Of a DNA stretch of 64,000 nucleotides, positions 1-8,392 are shown in pieces. Each line of letters begins with the position of its first letter. Position 1 is the stretch's first letter. Source of the DNA: Jejuia rubra (GTDB taxonomy: Bacteria > Bacteroidota > Bacteroidia > Flavobacteriales > Flavobacteriaceae); assembly GCF_042684665.1 (NCBI RefSeq), contig NZ_JBHULY010000005.1, positions 434,001 through 498,000 of the forward strand, read 5' to 3'. The translations under genes were made by a program, and so were the position numbers. The notes under the pieces are model-generated. The model searched no databases. It worked only from the letters and a program-made list of their open reading frames with translations, and was not told the DNA's origin.

Positions 1-2901
1 TAAACCTAATCCCGTGAAGAACGCCCCCATCAAGAAGGCCATCTGCTTGTTTTGCTCTTCAATTTGACCAGTGTAATCTACTTTTACACTATCTGGCTTT
101 TCAGTAAAGCTTTTCATTTCATTTTGAATCTTTGAAACGATAGCCCCTGCATCTGTATACCCTGGGGCCAATGCCGAATACAAGGTAACTACACGACGCA
201 CATCCCGATGTTTGATAGCACTAAATCCAGAATTATTCTTTTGTTTGGCCACTGTAGATACAGGGATTTCTTTAATCTTACCAGAAGCCATATCCCTAAA
301 GGTGATTCTTTGGTTAAAAATCGCACTGGTGTTATAGCGATTCTCTTCATTAAAACGCACATAAATATCATAATCCTCACCATCCTCTTTATAGATTCCG
401 GCTTTTTCTCCAAAAATTGAATTACGCAATTGGGTACCTACCTGTCCTGCGCTAACGCCTAATTCGCCCGCCTTTTTCCGGTCCACCTCTACCTGCATTG
501 TGGGCTTGGATTTATTCACATCAATTTTTAACTCATCTATACCTTGGATGTTTTTAGAATTGATGAAATCACGCATTTTTTCAGCAGTGGCAATCAGTTC
601 GCTGTAATCATTGCCTTCCAGCTCTAGGTTGATAGGATATCCTGCAGGAGGGCCGACGGCATCCTTTTCAACGGAAATGGCTACACCGGGGTAAATGCCT
701 TGCAAATCTTCCTGAACTTTTTTCAAGAGAACGTTGCTGTCGGCACCATCCCTGAATTTATACTCGCGCATGGTGGCCGTTATTTTGCCACGGTGGGGCA
801 TTTCTGCTTGGGAGCCACCATCAGTTTGTGGATTTCCGGCACCCGCACCCACTTGGGATACTGCACTTTCAGTCAGGAAATTGAAGTCGCCTTTCAAGTA
901 GGCCTCTTCGTTTAAGATTTTATAAACGCGTTCCTCTATATCCTTGGTAATCGCATTAGTCTTTTCGATGTCCGTGCCTTCGGGATATTCAATATAAACA
1001 ATGATTTGATTGGGTGTGTTGTCAGGGAAAAACTCTACTTTGGTACGTTGACTTCCAACTGAGGCACCAAATCCCATAAAAGCAATAAATAAAAGTACTA
1101 CAGTGCCAATGGCAATAAATGCCGGCTTTCTGCCACTTAAGGCACTGCGCAATATCTTTTCATAGAAGCACTCCCATTTTGGCAATACTTTGTTTTGAAA
1201 GCCATTGGCCCATGAGCGCAGAAACAGGCGGTATATCCAAAGTAAAATTATCGCAACCACCATTAAACTTCCGAAGGCACGGTTTTCGCCACCAAAAATC
1301 ATAATTAGTAAACCAATACCGCCTACAATCGCAGATATTTTAATAATGTTTTGAAGGGGCATTTCCTTATCCTCCGTTGTCATATATTGCGATACTAATA
1401 CGGAGTTAAAAAATATGGCCACGAACAGGGAAGACCCTAAAACCACCGAAAGGGTTACTGGAAAATAAATCATAAATTCTCCCATAATGCCCGGCCAAAG
1501 CCCCAAAGGAATAAAGGCAGCTACAGTGGTTGCGGTTGAAATTATAATGGGGAATGCAATCTCTCCAATACCTTTTTTAGCCGCTTCTATGCGGCTCATG
1601 CCCTCGTCGCTCATCAAACGATACACGTTTTCTACTACCACTATACCGTTATCCACGAGCATCCCAAGCCCCATAATCAAACCAAACAAAATCATGGTAT
1701 TCATGGTGTAGCCAAGCGTATTCAAAATCATTAACGACATGAACATGGACATTGGGATAGCAAAGCCCACAAACAGCGCATTCTTAAACCCTAAAAAGAA
1801 CATTAACACCGTAACTACCAGAATAATCCCAAAGATGATATTGTTTACCAAATCATCTACTTGGCCTATGGTTTTTGAAGACTGATCGTTGGATATCGTA
1901 ACTTCTAAATCGGGTGGGAACACATTTGCAATGGCGGTTTCAACAATTACTTTGATTTGGTCTGCTGCCACAACCATGTTTTCGCCGGCGCGCTTCTTTA
2001 CATCAAGCATTACCACTGGATGGCCAAACTCTCTGGCGTAAGTGGTTTTATCCTTATCCCTAAAATTGACTGTTGCCACATCTTTGAGGTAAATGGAGTT
2101 GCCCATTTCGGATTTAACCACAAAGCGTTCAAGCTCATTAGGAGATTCAATTTCACCAATAATTCTAATTGTACGCCTCTGGCCACTTGCGATTAAATTA
2201 CCAGCTGATATGGTCACATTCCCATTTCTGATGGCATCTGTAATGTCTCTAAAACTAACCTGTGCTGCCATCATCTTATAAATATCTACAGCTACTTCCA
2301 CCTCTTTTTCCTGAGCACCACGAATATCCACTTGTTTGATTTCAAGTAAACTTTCGATTTCATCTTCTAAATATTCACCATACTCTTTGAGCTTATCTAC
2401 AGGATAGTCTCCAGAAATATTTATGTTGAGAATTGGCATTTCTTCGGACATACTTAAATCGAAGATATTAGGTTCTACCTTCGCACCATTAAATGTAGGC
2501 CAGTCTTCGCTTGAGGTTTCGGTGTCTACTTCATCCTTTATCTTTTGCTTTGCGGCTTCAACCGTAATATTTTCATCAAACTCAACAACCACAAGTGAAT
2601 AATCCTCCTGGGAGGTTGATGTGATTTCGACCACATTGCTTACCGTTTTTAATTTATCCTCGATGGGGTCGGTAATAAGTTTTTCTATATCCTCTGCCGT
2701 ATTTCCTGGATATACAGAACTAATATATATTTTAGTTTCCTTCACCTCTGGAAAATTCTCGCGTGGCATGCTAAAATAGGCCCCAGCTCCCAGCATCAAA
2801 ATCACAGCTATTAAAACATACATGGTGGTTTTGTTATTAATAGCCCATGACGATAACGGAAATTCCTTATCTACTTTTTTGTTTTTTAAATCTTTTGTCA
2901 T
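1..2901 (-). CDS. RND efflux pump inner-membrane subunit (AcrB/HAE1-like), 3' end outside the window
   Basis: The frame is open from an ATG at 2901 to the window edge, 967 codons, so the C-terminal end is missing. An AGGAG-type ribosome site lies just before the ATG. The protein starts with a short cytosolic stretch and a membrane segment reading TTMYVLIAVILMLGAG, followed by a periplasmic porter domain, a cluster of membrane helices and a second porter domain, the usual RND order. The helix that carries the proton-relay aspartates in AcrB reads GMLVDNGIVVVEN, so the first Asp is kept and the second is Asn. It is last in an operon with the adaptor and outer-membrane channel genes. Substrate unknown. 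Confidence 0.93.
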   Translation of the reverse strand, partial: MTKDLKNKKVDKEFPLSSWAINNKTTMYVLIAVILMLGAGAYFSMPRENFPEVKETKIYISSVYPGNTAEDIEKLITDPIEDKLKTVSNVVEITSTSQEDYSLVVVEFDENITVEAAKQKIKDEVDTETSSEDWPTFNGAKVEPNIFDLSMSEEMPILNINISGDYPVDKLKEYGEYLEDEIESLLEIKQVDIRGAQEKEVEVAVDIYKMMAAQVSFRDITDAIRNGNVTISAGNLIASGQRRTIRIIGEIESPNELERFVVKSEMGNSIYLKDVATVNFRDKDKTTYAREFGHPVVMLDVKKRAGENMVVAADQIKVIVETAIANVFPPDLEVTISNDQSSKTIGQVDDLVNNIIFGIILVVTVLMFFLGFKNALFVGFAIPMSMFMSLMILNTLGYTMNTMILFGLIMGLGMLVDNGIVVVENVYRLMSDEGMSRIEAAKKGIGEIAFPIIISTATTVAAFIPLGLWPGIMGEFMIYFPVTLSVVLGSSLFVAIFFNSVLVSQYMTTEDKEMPLQNIIKISAIVGGIGLLIMIFGGENRAFGSLMVVAIILLWIYRLFLRSWANGFQNKVLPKWECFYEKILRSALSGRKPAFIAIGTVVLLFIAFMGFGASVGSQRTKVEFFPDNTPNQIIVYIEYPEGTDIEKTNAITKDIEERVYKILNEEAYLKGDFNFLTESAVSQVGAGAGNPQTDGGSQAEMPHRGKITATMREYKFRDGADSNVLLKKVQEDLQGIYPGVAISVEKDAVGPPAGYPINLELEGNDYSELIATAEKMRDFINSKNIQGIDELKIDVNKSKPTMQVEVDRKKAGELGVSAGQVGTQLRNSIFGEKAGIYKEDGEDYDIYVRFNEENRYNTSAIFNQRITFRDMASGKIKEIPVSTVAKQKNNSGFSAIKHRDVRRVVTLYSALAPGYTDAGAIVSKIQNEMKSFTEKPDSVKVDYTGQIEEQNKQMAFLMGAFFTGLGL

Positions 2902-2919
2902 TGCTCCTTGGTCTATGGA

Positions 2920-4107
2920 TTAGTTAGCAGTTTCCAGTTCCAAAATTTTCACATCTTGTCCATCCTTCACACTTCTGGCACCCTCCATAATAATTTCGTC
3001 TCCGTTGGTAATACCCGAAAGTACCTCGATATCATCTCCCTGAGTTTTTCCAGTTGTAATAATGGTACGTTTTGCTTTGGCCATTTTGTCCTGTTTATCA
3101 GAAATTGTGTAAACGTATTGGTCGCCTTCGGCATTTTCAGAAATGATACTCTGTGGAATCAAAATCGCTTCTTCATTGGTGTAATCATTAATCTTTAGTT
3201 TTGCCGTAAGGTTTGGTTTAATGGAGGCATCGTTCTTCGGAAGCGCCACTTCAACCTTAAACGTTCTATTGTCGGGATTTATAAAGTTTCCAGCTTGGCG
3301 TACCTTGGCGTCGATAACTTTGCCTAAAACGGGGAAGTTTACTTTAACCAATTTCCCAGGAACAATATTTGCAACATAACGTTCTGGCACGTCAGTTTCA
3401 ATGTACATGTCATCCAAGTTCACAATTCTAAACAGTTGAGATTGCCCAGGAGCCACCACGCTACCTTGGTCTGTAATTACATCATCAATTGTCCCCGAAA
3501 AAGGTGCGCGAACCAAGGTTTTGCCTACCTGTTGTCGAATCTGGTTTACCATTTCTTCCTGTGCCTCATAATTAGACTTGGCTTGTAAATATTGAATCTC
3601 GCTACCAATTTTTTGGTCCCATAAGCGCTTTTGCCGTTCAAATGTAGTTTTAGCCAAATCTGCTTGAATTTTGGCCTGAGCCAGTTGCTGGCTTAAACCA
3701 CCATCATCAATTTTTGCTAACGTTTGCCCTTTGCTTACCTTTTGTCCCTCTTTTACATAAACCTTAGAAAGTACTCCGGCATATTCCGCCATTATGACCA
3801 CATTTTGTTTTGTGCTTACGTTTCCTTGAAGTTCCACAAAGTGATTGAACTCTGTTTCCCTGGCATCAAATGTTGTGATTAGCGGTATTTTTTCCAACGG
3901 ATCTAGAGTTTTGATTTCCTTTTCCAAGAGCTTTAATTGGGTTGCAATCTCTAATGCCGAAGCATCTAATTCAGCTTTCTTTTGTCGAATTTGTTCTAAA
4001 TCCTTTGAAGCTATAATGTCTTCAACCGATTTGTTTTTGTCACCACCACAAGAAGTCAGTAAAATGGCGGCCAATAATGTAAAAACTGTATATTTCATGG
4101 TGGTCAT
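2920..4107 (-). CDS. RND efflux periplasmic adaptor (HlyD/AcrA family lipoprotein)
   Basis: This 395-residue protein has a lipoprotein signal (LLTSC near residue 20), a coiled-coil hairpin rich in Gln, Lys and Glu, a lipoyl/barrel region with the typical FSGTIDDVITDQGSVV stretch, and a C-terminal beta domain. It should link the inner-membrane pump to the TolC-like channel across the periplasm. The ATG at 4107 shares one base with the TAA stop of the upstream channel gene (TAATG), which suggests translational coupling. A second ATG at 4098 is also possible and gives a more ordinary signal peptide. Only 18 bases separate its stop from the pump gene. Confidence 0.93.
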   Translation of the reverse strand: MTTMKYTVFTLLAAILLTSCGGDKNKSVEDIIASKDLEQIRQKKAELDASALEIATQLKLLEKEIKTLDPLEKIPLITTFDARETEFNHFVELQGNVSTKQNVVIMAEYAGVLSKVYVKEGQKVSKGQTLAKIDDGGLSQQLAQAKIQADLAKTTFERQKRLWDQKIGSEIQYLQAKSNYEAQEEMVNQIRQQVGKTLVRAPFSGTIDDVITDQGSVVAPGQSQLFRIVNLDDMYIETDVPERYVANIVPGKLVKVNFPVLGKVIDAKVRQAGNFINPDNRTFKVEVALPKNDASIKPNLTAKLKINDYTNEEAILIPQSIISENAEGDQYVYTISDKQDKMAKAKRTIITTGKTQGDDIEVLSGITNGDEIIMEGARSVKDGQDVKILELETAN

Positions 4108-5420
4108 TATTTTAGATTTAATAGATTTTTAAGATTCGCTTTTTTATTGATGACGTCAATAATGGATTGCAAATATTCCTGCTGGCTACTATATAGCTGG
4201 GTCTGAGCTTGTCTTAAATCAAAACTACTGGCAATACCTTCTTTAAATTTTATGATATTTTTTCTTTCGATTTTTTCGGCAAGCGCCAAATTCTTCTGCT
4301 TATTGTCGTAGGTGTCAATGGCTAATTGATATTCGTTTTTGGCATTTTTAAATTCAAGGGTCAACTGATTTTCCATAATAATCAGGTCATTTTTTGCCAC
4401 ATCCCACTCAACTTTTGCCCTTTGTCTCCTTGATTTTTTTCCAAAAGAGCTGAAAATGGGAAACTTGATACTAACACCAGTGGCCGTAGAGAAAAACCAT
4501 TCCTGTTCAGGTTTAAAATAATTGCCAAATGATTCAGAAATACCCAGGTAATTTGAATTCAAAAACGCATTTACCTTTGGAAGTTGCTCTGACTTTTCCA
4601 GTTTATATACCAATCGTTTACTTTCGGCATCATTAGCGGCTATTTTGTAGTCAATATTGTTGCTTATTGGATGTGTATCGCTAATCAAATTCAAAGAAAT
4701 ATTTTCCACAACAAGGGATTCCAAAGTATCCGTTAATTCGATAGTTTCACTTTGGTCAATGCCGAGCAATATTTTTAAGTACCCTTTTGAAATACCATAA
4801 AGTGTCTCTAAACTTCTTTGGTTATTTTGTAAGCTGGAGAGTGTTAATTGCAATTGCTCAACGTCTTCTTCTTCAGTTAGTCCGTTTTCAAATATCTTTT
4901 TGGTTTCTTCTAGGTTGTCCGATAAAACCTTGATATTGTTTTTGGTGATTTCTATACTTTCCTTAGTCAATAAAGCATTGTTATATGCGCTTACCACGTT
5001 TGCCTCTATGGTGTTTACCGTTTTGTCCTTGGCGTTTTGGGAAATTTCCAAGAACACCTTATTGGATTGCAATCCGACTAGGTAACCACCATCAAAGATT
5101 AATTGATTTAGGGTAACACTTGGCGTCAATTGATGTTTTGGAAAAAAGAACGAAAACGGGTCGCCTGCTACAGGTTCAATTGGTCTTACCACATTGAAGG
5201 TGTAATCAACACTACCATTAATTTGGGGCAAACCAAGAGCCTTGGTTTCCCAAACCTGATGTTCAGCGGCCAAAATACTCAGGTCTGCATTCTTAATGTT
5301 CCTGTTGTTTTCCAATGCATAAGCAATGGCCTCATCCAGTGAAAAACTTCGTGGATTTTCTTGTGCGTTAGAAATGAACAAGAATAATAAACCAAAGCAT
5401 AGAATCAGTTTGTGCTTCAT
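4107..5420 (-). CDS. TolC-family outer-membrane efflux protein
   Basis: The 437-residue product has a Sec signal peptide (LLFLFISNAQ) and two related helical repeats rich in Asn, Gln and Ala, as in outer-membrane factor proteins. It should form the outer-membrane exit duct of the pump encoded downstream. It starts one base after the stop of the tetR-type gene and overlaps the adaptor gene, so the four genes form one operon. Length is normal for the family. Substrate cannot be read from the sequence. Confidence 0.93.
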   Translation of the reverse strand: MKHKLILCFGLLFLFISNAQENPRSFSLDEAIAYALENNRNIKNADLSILAAEHQVWETKALGLPQINGSVDYTFNVVRPIEPVAGDPFSFFFPKHQLTPSVTLNQLIFDGGYLVGLQSNKVFLEISQNAKDKTVNTIEANVVSAYNNALLTKESIEITKNNIKVLSDNLEETKKIFENGLTEEEDVEQLQLTLSSLQNNQRSLETLYGISKGYLKILLGIDQSETIELTDTLESLVVENISLNLISDTHPISNNIDYKIAANDAESKRLVYKLEKSEQLPKVNAFLNSNYLGISESFGNYFKPEQEWFFSTATGVSIKFPIFSSFGKKSRRQRAKVEWDVAKNDLIIMENQLTLEFKNAKNEYQLAIDTYDNKQKNLALAEKIERKNIIKFKEGIASSFDLRQAQTQLYSSQQEYLQSIIDVINKKANLKNLLNLK

Positions 5421-5421
5421 T

Positions 5422-6027
5422 TTATGATTGATTAGAATTGATGTAATTGTTTAAAAAGGCCAGGCCTTTTGGAGTGCAAATGCCACGTAAATGATATTCT
5501 AGATAATTGCTCATCAGCATGGGGATGGAAAATTTATCCCGTGGGAATAAATCATCATCTTTTATGACGACCATTGCGTTGAAGTAGATTCTCGAGATGA
5601 AATCTAAATGAAGGTCTTTTCTATACAAACCGAGTGCAACCCCTTTATTTAAGTTATCTATTACGCAATCTTGCATGACACAAAATTGCCTGTCCTTTAA
5701 GTTTTTGAAAATGGTAGGGTAATACTTTTGAAGTTGGTACAAAGGCGAAGATTTTTCATCTTTTAAGTGTTGCATTACAAATTGCTTGATGCTGTAAACC
5801 TCTTCTATCGGGTTTTTTTCCATCTCACAAATGCCGTCAATACCCGCCGAAATTACCTCAAATAAAGCCATGGTTGTGGCTTCTACCAATTTGGTTTTGT
5901 TATCAAAATGCTGGTAAATGGTTTTTTTGGACATGCCCAAACTAGTGGCAATATCGTCCATAGTAACGCTTTTAAACCCGTAGTTCAAAAACAGTTCTGT
6001 AGCACCATGAAGTATCTTGTCTCTCAT
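5422..6027 (-). CDS. TetR/AcrR-family transcriptional regulator
   Basis: The N-terminal helix-turn-helix (GATELFLNYGFKSVTMDDIA ... GMSKKTIYQHF) is typical of TetR repressors; the C-terminal ligand-binding part is variable. I place the start at the ATG at 6027 (201 residues). The frame stays open to a TTG at 6039, but that TTG lies inside the predicted -7 element at 6037-6044, so it cannot be in the mRNA. It is the first gene of the efflux operon and probably represses its own promoter, since an inverted repeat covers the -33 and spacer region. The inducer is unknown. Confidence 0.93.
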   Translation of the reverse strand: MRDKILHGATELFLNYGFKSVTMDDIATSLGMSKKTIYQHFDNKTKLVEATTMALFEVISAGIDGICEMEKNPIEEVYSIKQFVMQHLKDEKSSPLYQLQKYYPTIFKNLKDRQFCVMQDCVIDNLNKGVALGLYRKDLHLDFISRIYFNAMVVIKDDDLFPRDKFSIPMLMSNYLEYHLRGICTPKGLAFLNNYINSNQS

Positions 6028-6036
6028 AATCGGGAG

Positions 6037-6077
6037 CAAAAGTACATCAGGAAACTTTAAAAACCCAAAAAGTTTCC
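6037..6077 (-). promoter_or_regulatory. Promoter and putative TetR operator of the efflux operon
   Basis: On the minus strand a TTTG (6069-6066) is followed after 21 bases by TACTTTTG (6044-6037), matching the Bacteroidota housekeeping consensus TTTG-N19..21-TAnnTTTG. A perfect inverted repeat, GGAAACTTT-N10-AAAGTTTCC (6050-6077), covers the -33 box and most of the spacer. That is where an autorepressor of the TetR type would bind. Binding itself is inferred. Confidence 0.7.
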
Positions 6078-6205
6078 ATAGTTTTAATAATTATTTAACA
6101 TTCGGTTCAATTCAATGACGTTTTACTTTGGAGTCGCGAGGACATTCTTTTTGAACTTTTTTAAATTGACTTCACTTATAAATTGAATTCCATTATTTTT
6201 GTGTG

Positions 6206-7180
6206 ATGCTTTCCATAGAAAAATACCAACAGGAATTTATAGCTTTTTTAAAGGCATATTCCACCGAAAAAGAGCCCAAAAACTTGTACGAGCCCATCAG
6301 TTATATTTTGAGATTGGGGGGCAAACGCTTAAGGCCGGTACTTACTTTGATGACTGCTGATGTTTTTGATGGTAATTATAAAGAAGCTCTAAATACCGCT
6401 TTGAGTGTTGAGGTGTTTCATAATTTTTCCTTGGTACACGATGATATTATGGACGATGCCCCATTGCGAAGAGGTCAGCAAACAGTGCATGAAAAGTGGG
6501 ACGTGAATACGGGTATTCTTTCTGGAGATGCTATGTTAATTATGGCCTATCAGTTATTTGAATACTACGAGCCAGAAACATTTCAGGCCTTGGCCAAGTT
6601 GTTTAGTAAAACAGCTCTAGAAGTGTGCGAGGGACAACAGTACGATGTGGATTTTGAAACCCGAAACGACGTTACCATTCCTGAGTATTTAAAAATGATT
6701 GAATACAAAACGGCTGTTTTGGTTGGAGCAGCGATGAAAATGGGGGCTATTGTTGCCGATGCGTCTGTTGAAGATCAAAACAGTATTTACGAGTTTGGGA
6801 AAAACCTAGGCATTGCATTTCAATTACAGGATGATTATTTGGATGCGTTTGGCGACCCAAAGACGTTCGGAAAACAGGTTGGTGGCGATATCATCGAAAA
6901 CAAAAAAACCTATTTGTATTTAAAAGCTTTAGAATTCTCTTCAGATGAAGATAAAATAAAACTAACGGATTTGTTTTCGACAGCACCGAAAGATTCAGAA
7001 ACGAAAGTTGATGTTGCTAAGAAGATTTTTGTGGATTCAGGTGCTTCCGACGCTACAAAACAGGCCATTGCAGACTATACGTCTTTGGCATTTTCAGGAT
7101 TGGAATCCCTCAATATCTCTGAAGAGAAAAAAGCACTTTTAAAAGCTTTTGGAACGAACCTGATGAACCGAACTGTATAA
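6206..7180 (+). CDS. Polyprenyl (all-trans) diphosphate synthase
   Basis: This class I isoprenyl synthase condenses isopentenyl diphosphate onto an allylic primer to make a long prenyl chain, as for menaquinone or other lipids. Both aspartate-rich motifs are present: DDIMDD near residue 80, followed by the usual RRG, and QLQDDYLDAFGD near residue 210. The GGKRLRP substrate motif lies near residue 40. The frame opens with GTG-ATG; I choose the ATG at 6206 (324 residues). Chain length cannot be decided by eye. The next gene begins at the base after its stop. Confidence 0.93.
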   Translation: MLSIEKYQQEFIAFLKAYSTEKEPKNLYEPISYILRLGGKRLRPVLTLMTADVFDGNYKEALNTALSVEVFHNFSLVHDDIMDDAPLRRGQQTVHEKWDVNTGILSGDAMLIMAYQLFEYYEPETFQALAKLFSKTALEVCEGQQYDVDFETRNDVTIPEYLKMIEYKTAVLVGAAMKMGAIVADASVEDQNSIYEFGKNLGIAFQLQDDYLDAFGDPKTFGKQVGGDIIENKKTYLYLKALEFSSDEDKIKLTDLFSTAPKDSETKVDVAKKIFVDSGASDATKQAIADYTSLAFSGLESLNISEEKKALLKAFGTNLMNRTV

Positions 7181-7531
7181 ATGCAATTGCCCGAAACCTT
7201 TGATAGCCTAATTGAAAAGGCTACCCATTTGGATTTATACCAAAAGCTTGTCCGTCAAATCAATAAGGATTTTTTACTGGCCAATATCGATTTGGAATTT
7301 CATGAAGATGTTTTACCCTCAAGTTTGAAATTAATGCTTCACGAAACGGTTTATCAACTGATACAGGAAAAATTTACGGAATACCTTAATTTACTCTATA
7401 TCATTGATGTTTCTGAAAAAGCGGTTAGAGCTTTGGATGGGGATGACACTGTAAAACTTGCTGAGGATGTGGCCTTTTTAATTCTAAAACGTGAATGGCA
7501 AAAAGTATGGTTCAGAAACAAATATTCTTAA
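7181..7531 (+). CDS. Conserved hypothetical protein downstream of polyprenyl synthase
   Basis: The 116-residue product has no signal peptide or membrane segment and looks alpha-helical, with a C-terminal basic-aromatic end (REWQKVWFRNKYS). I do not recognise a domain with a known function. The ATG directly follows the TAA of the polyprenyl synthase gene, so the two are very likely co-translated. I recall proteins of this sort beside prenyl synthase genes in flavobacteria, which suggests a linked role, but that is from memory and unproven. Confidence 0.8.
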   Translation: MQLPETFDSLIEKATHLDLYQKLVRQINKDFLLANIDLEFHEDVLPSSLKLMLHETVYQLIQEKFTEYLNLLYIIDVSEKAVRALDGDDTVKLAEDVAFLILKREWQKVWFRNKYS

Positions 7532-7558
7532 ACCATACCTTTTAACCTAACATAATTT

Positions 7559-8275
7559 TTATTGAAACGAGTGCTCCAATTGAATAGCCTTTGGATGTAA
7601 AATATTATTCTCCAAGTGTATGTGTTGGTGCAGGTCCTGTTCAAATTCTTCCAGTTTTGCGTATAAAGCTCTAAACGTATTGCAAGCGCCTTCAGGTGGC
7701 GTATAGTTATTTGTAAGTTGCGCGATAGTTTTAAAAATATCACCCGCGGATTCGTGTTCATGCTCCATAACACTAATAGGATTATTTACAGAACCAAATG
7801 GTGGTTGGAGGTATCCTTTTTCCTCTTTTTTAAACTGAAGTAATTGTTTGATGTATGGAAATAATATCGTCTCTTCTTTTTTAAGGTGATCATTCAATTC
7901 GTTGGCGACCTCAATAAAAAGTTTATTGATTTCAACTACTTCGGTATAATGATGCCCATGCACTTGCGCTACCCTATTTGAATATTGAAGAATAAGAGGA
8001 ATCGATTCTTGCACGTATGTGTGGTGAATATTTACAATATGGTCGATTAAAAAATCGAGCTTCCAAGAATTATAATCATAAGCTTTTGGCACTTTATCTA
8101 CATCTAATAATTCAGATTTAATCGTATTGTAGTCCAATTGTTTTTTCTCGCAAGCTTTTTCAATAGTAATGCCTCCGCCACAGCAAAAATCTATACCGTG
8201 TTTTTTAAAAACATGTGCTGTTTTTATATTTTCGGCAACTACTTCGGCTACTGTTTTGTTCTCTATGGTATTCAT
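7559..8275 (-). CDS. ric: RIC-family iron-sulfur cluster repair di-iron protein (ScdA/YtfE/DnrN)
   Basis: The N-terminal ScdA domain has the motif HGIDFCCGGG (Cys 31 and 32). The rest is a hemerythrin-like four-helix domain with iron-ligand histidines in HHTYVQ, HGHHY, HLKKEET, EHEHES and HQHIHLENNILHP. Family members rebuild Fe-S clusters after nitric oxide or oxidative damage, using a di-iron centre in the cytosol. The 238-residue length is normal. It ends 27 bases from the stop of the convergent small gene. A strong palindrome lies 17 bases upstream of its ATG, and its place near the nos cluster fits a nitrosative-stress role. Confidence 0.95.
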   Translation of the reverse strand: MNTIENKTVAEVVAENIKTAHVFKKHGIDFCCGGGITIEKACEKKQLDYNTIKSELLDVDKVPKAYDYNSWKLDFLIDHIVNIHHTYVQESIPLILQYSNRVAQVHGHHYTEVVEINKLFIEVANELNDHLKKEETILFPYIKQLLQFKKEEKGYLQPPFGSVNNPISVMEHEHESAGDIFKTIAQLTNNYTPPEGACNTFRALYAKLEEFEQDLHQHIHLENNILHPKAIQLEHSFQ

Positions 8276-8292
8276 AATTATAAGTTTTAAAC

Positions 8293-8318
8293 AATAAAAG
8301 ATATTTTTATCTTTTATT
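8293..8318. promoter_or_regulatory. Palindromic putative operator upstream of the RIC gene
   Basis: Perfect 11-base arms AATAAAAGATA and TATCTTTTATT flank a 4-base TTTT centre. The outer AAGAT...ATCTT sequence recalls NsrR-type sites, but the spacing is shorter than the gammaproteobacterial consensus. It is AT-rich, so chance or a hairpin role is possible. Confidence 0.5.
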
Positions 8319-8392
8319 TGAGTGTTTCAAAAGTATTCATTCAGAAAACTTCAAAGTATGATTTTTGTTAGGTTCTTAATCCATAGTTAATC

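Noticed and set aside
6194..6201. TATTTTTG box just before the polyprenyl synthase start
   Set aside because: It would put the transcript start on the ATG itself, and the nearest TTG upstream is 25 bases away, too far for the consensus. A leaderless mRNA is possible but not supported.
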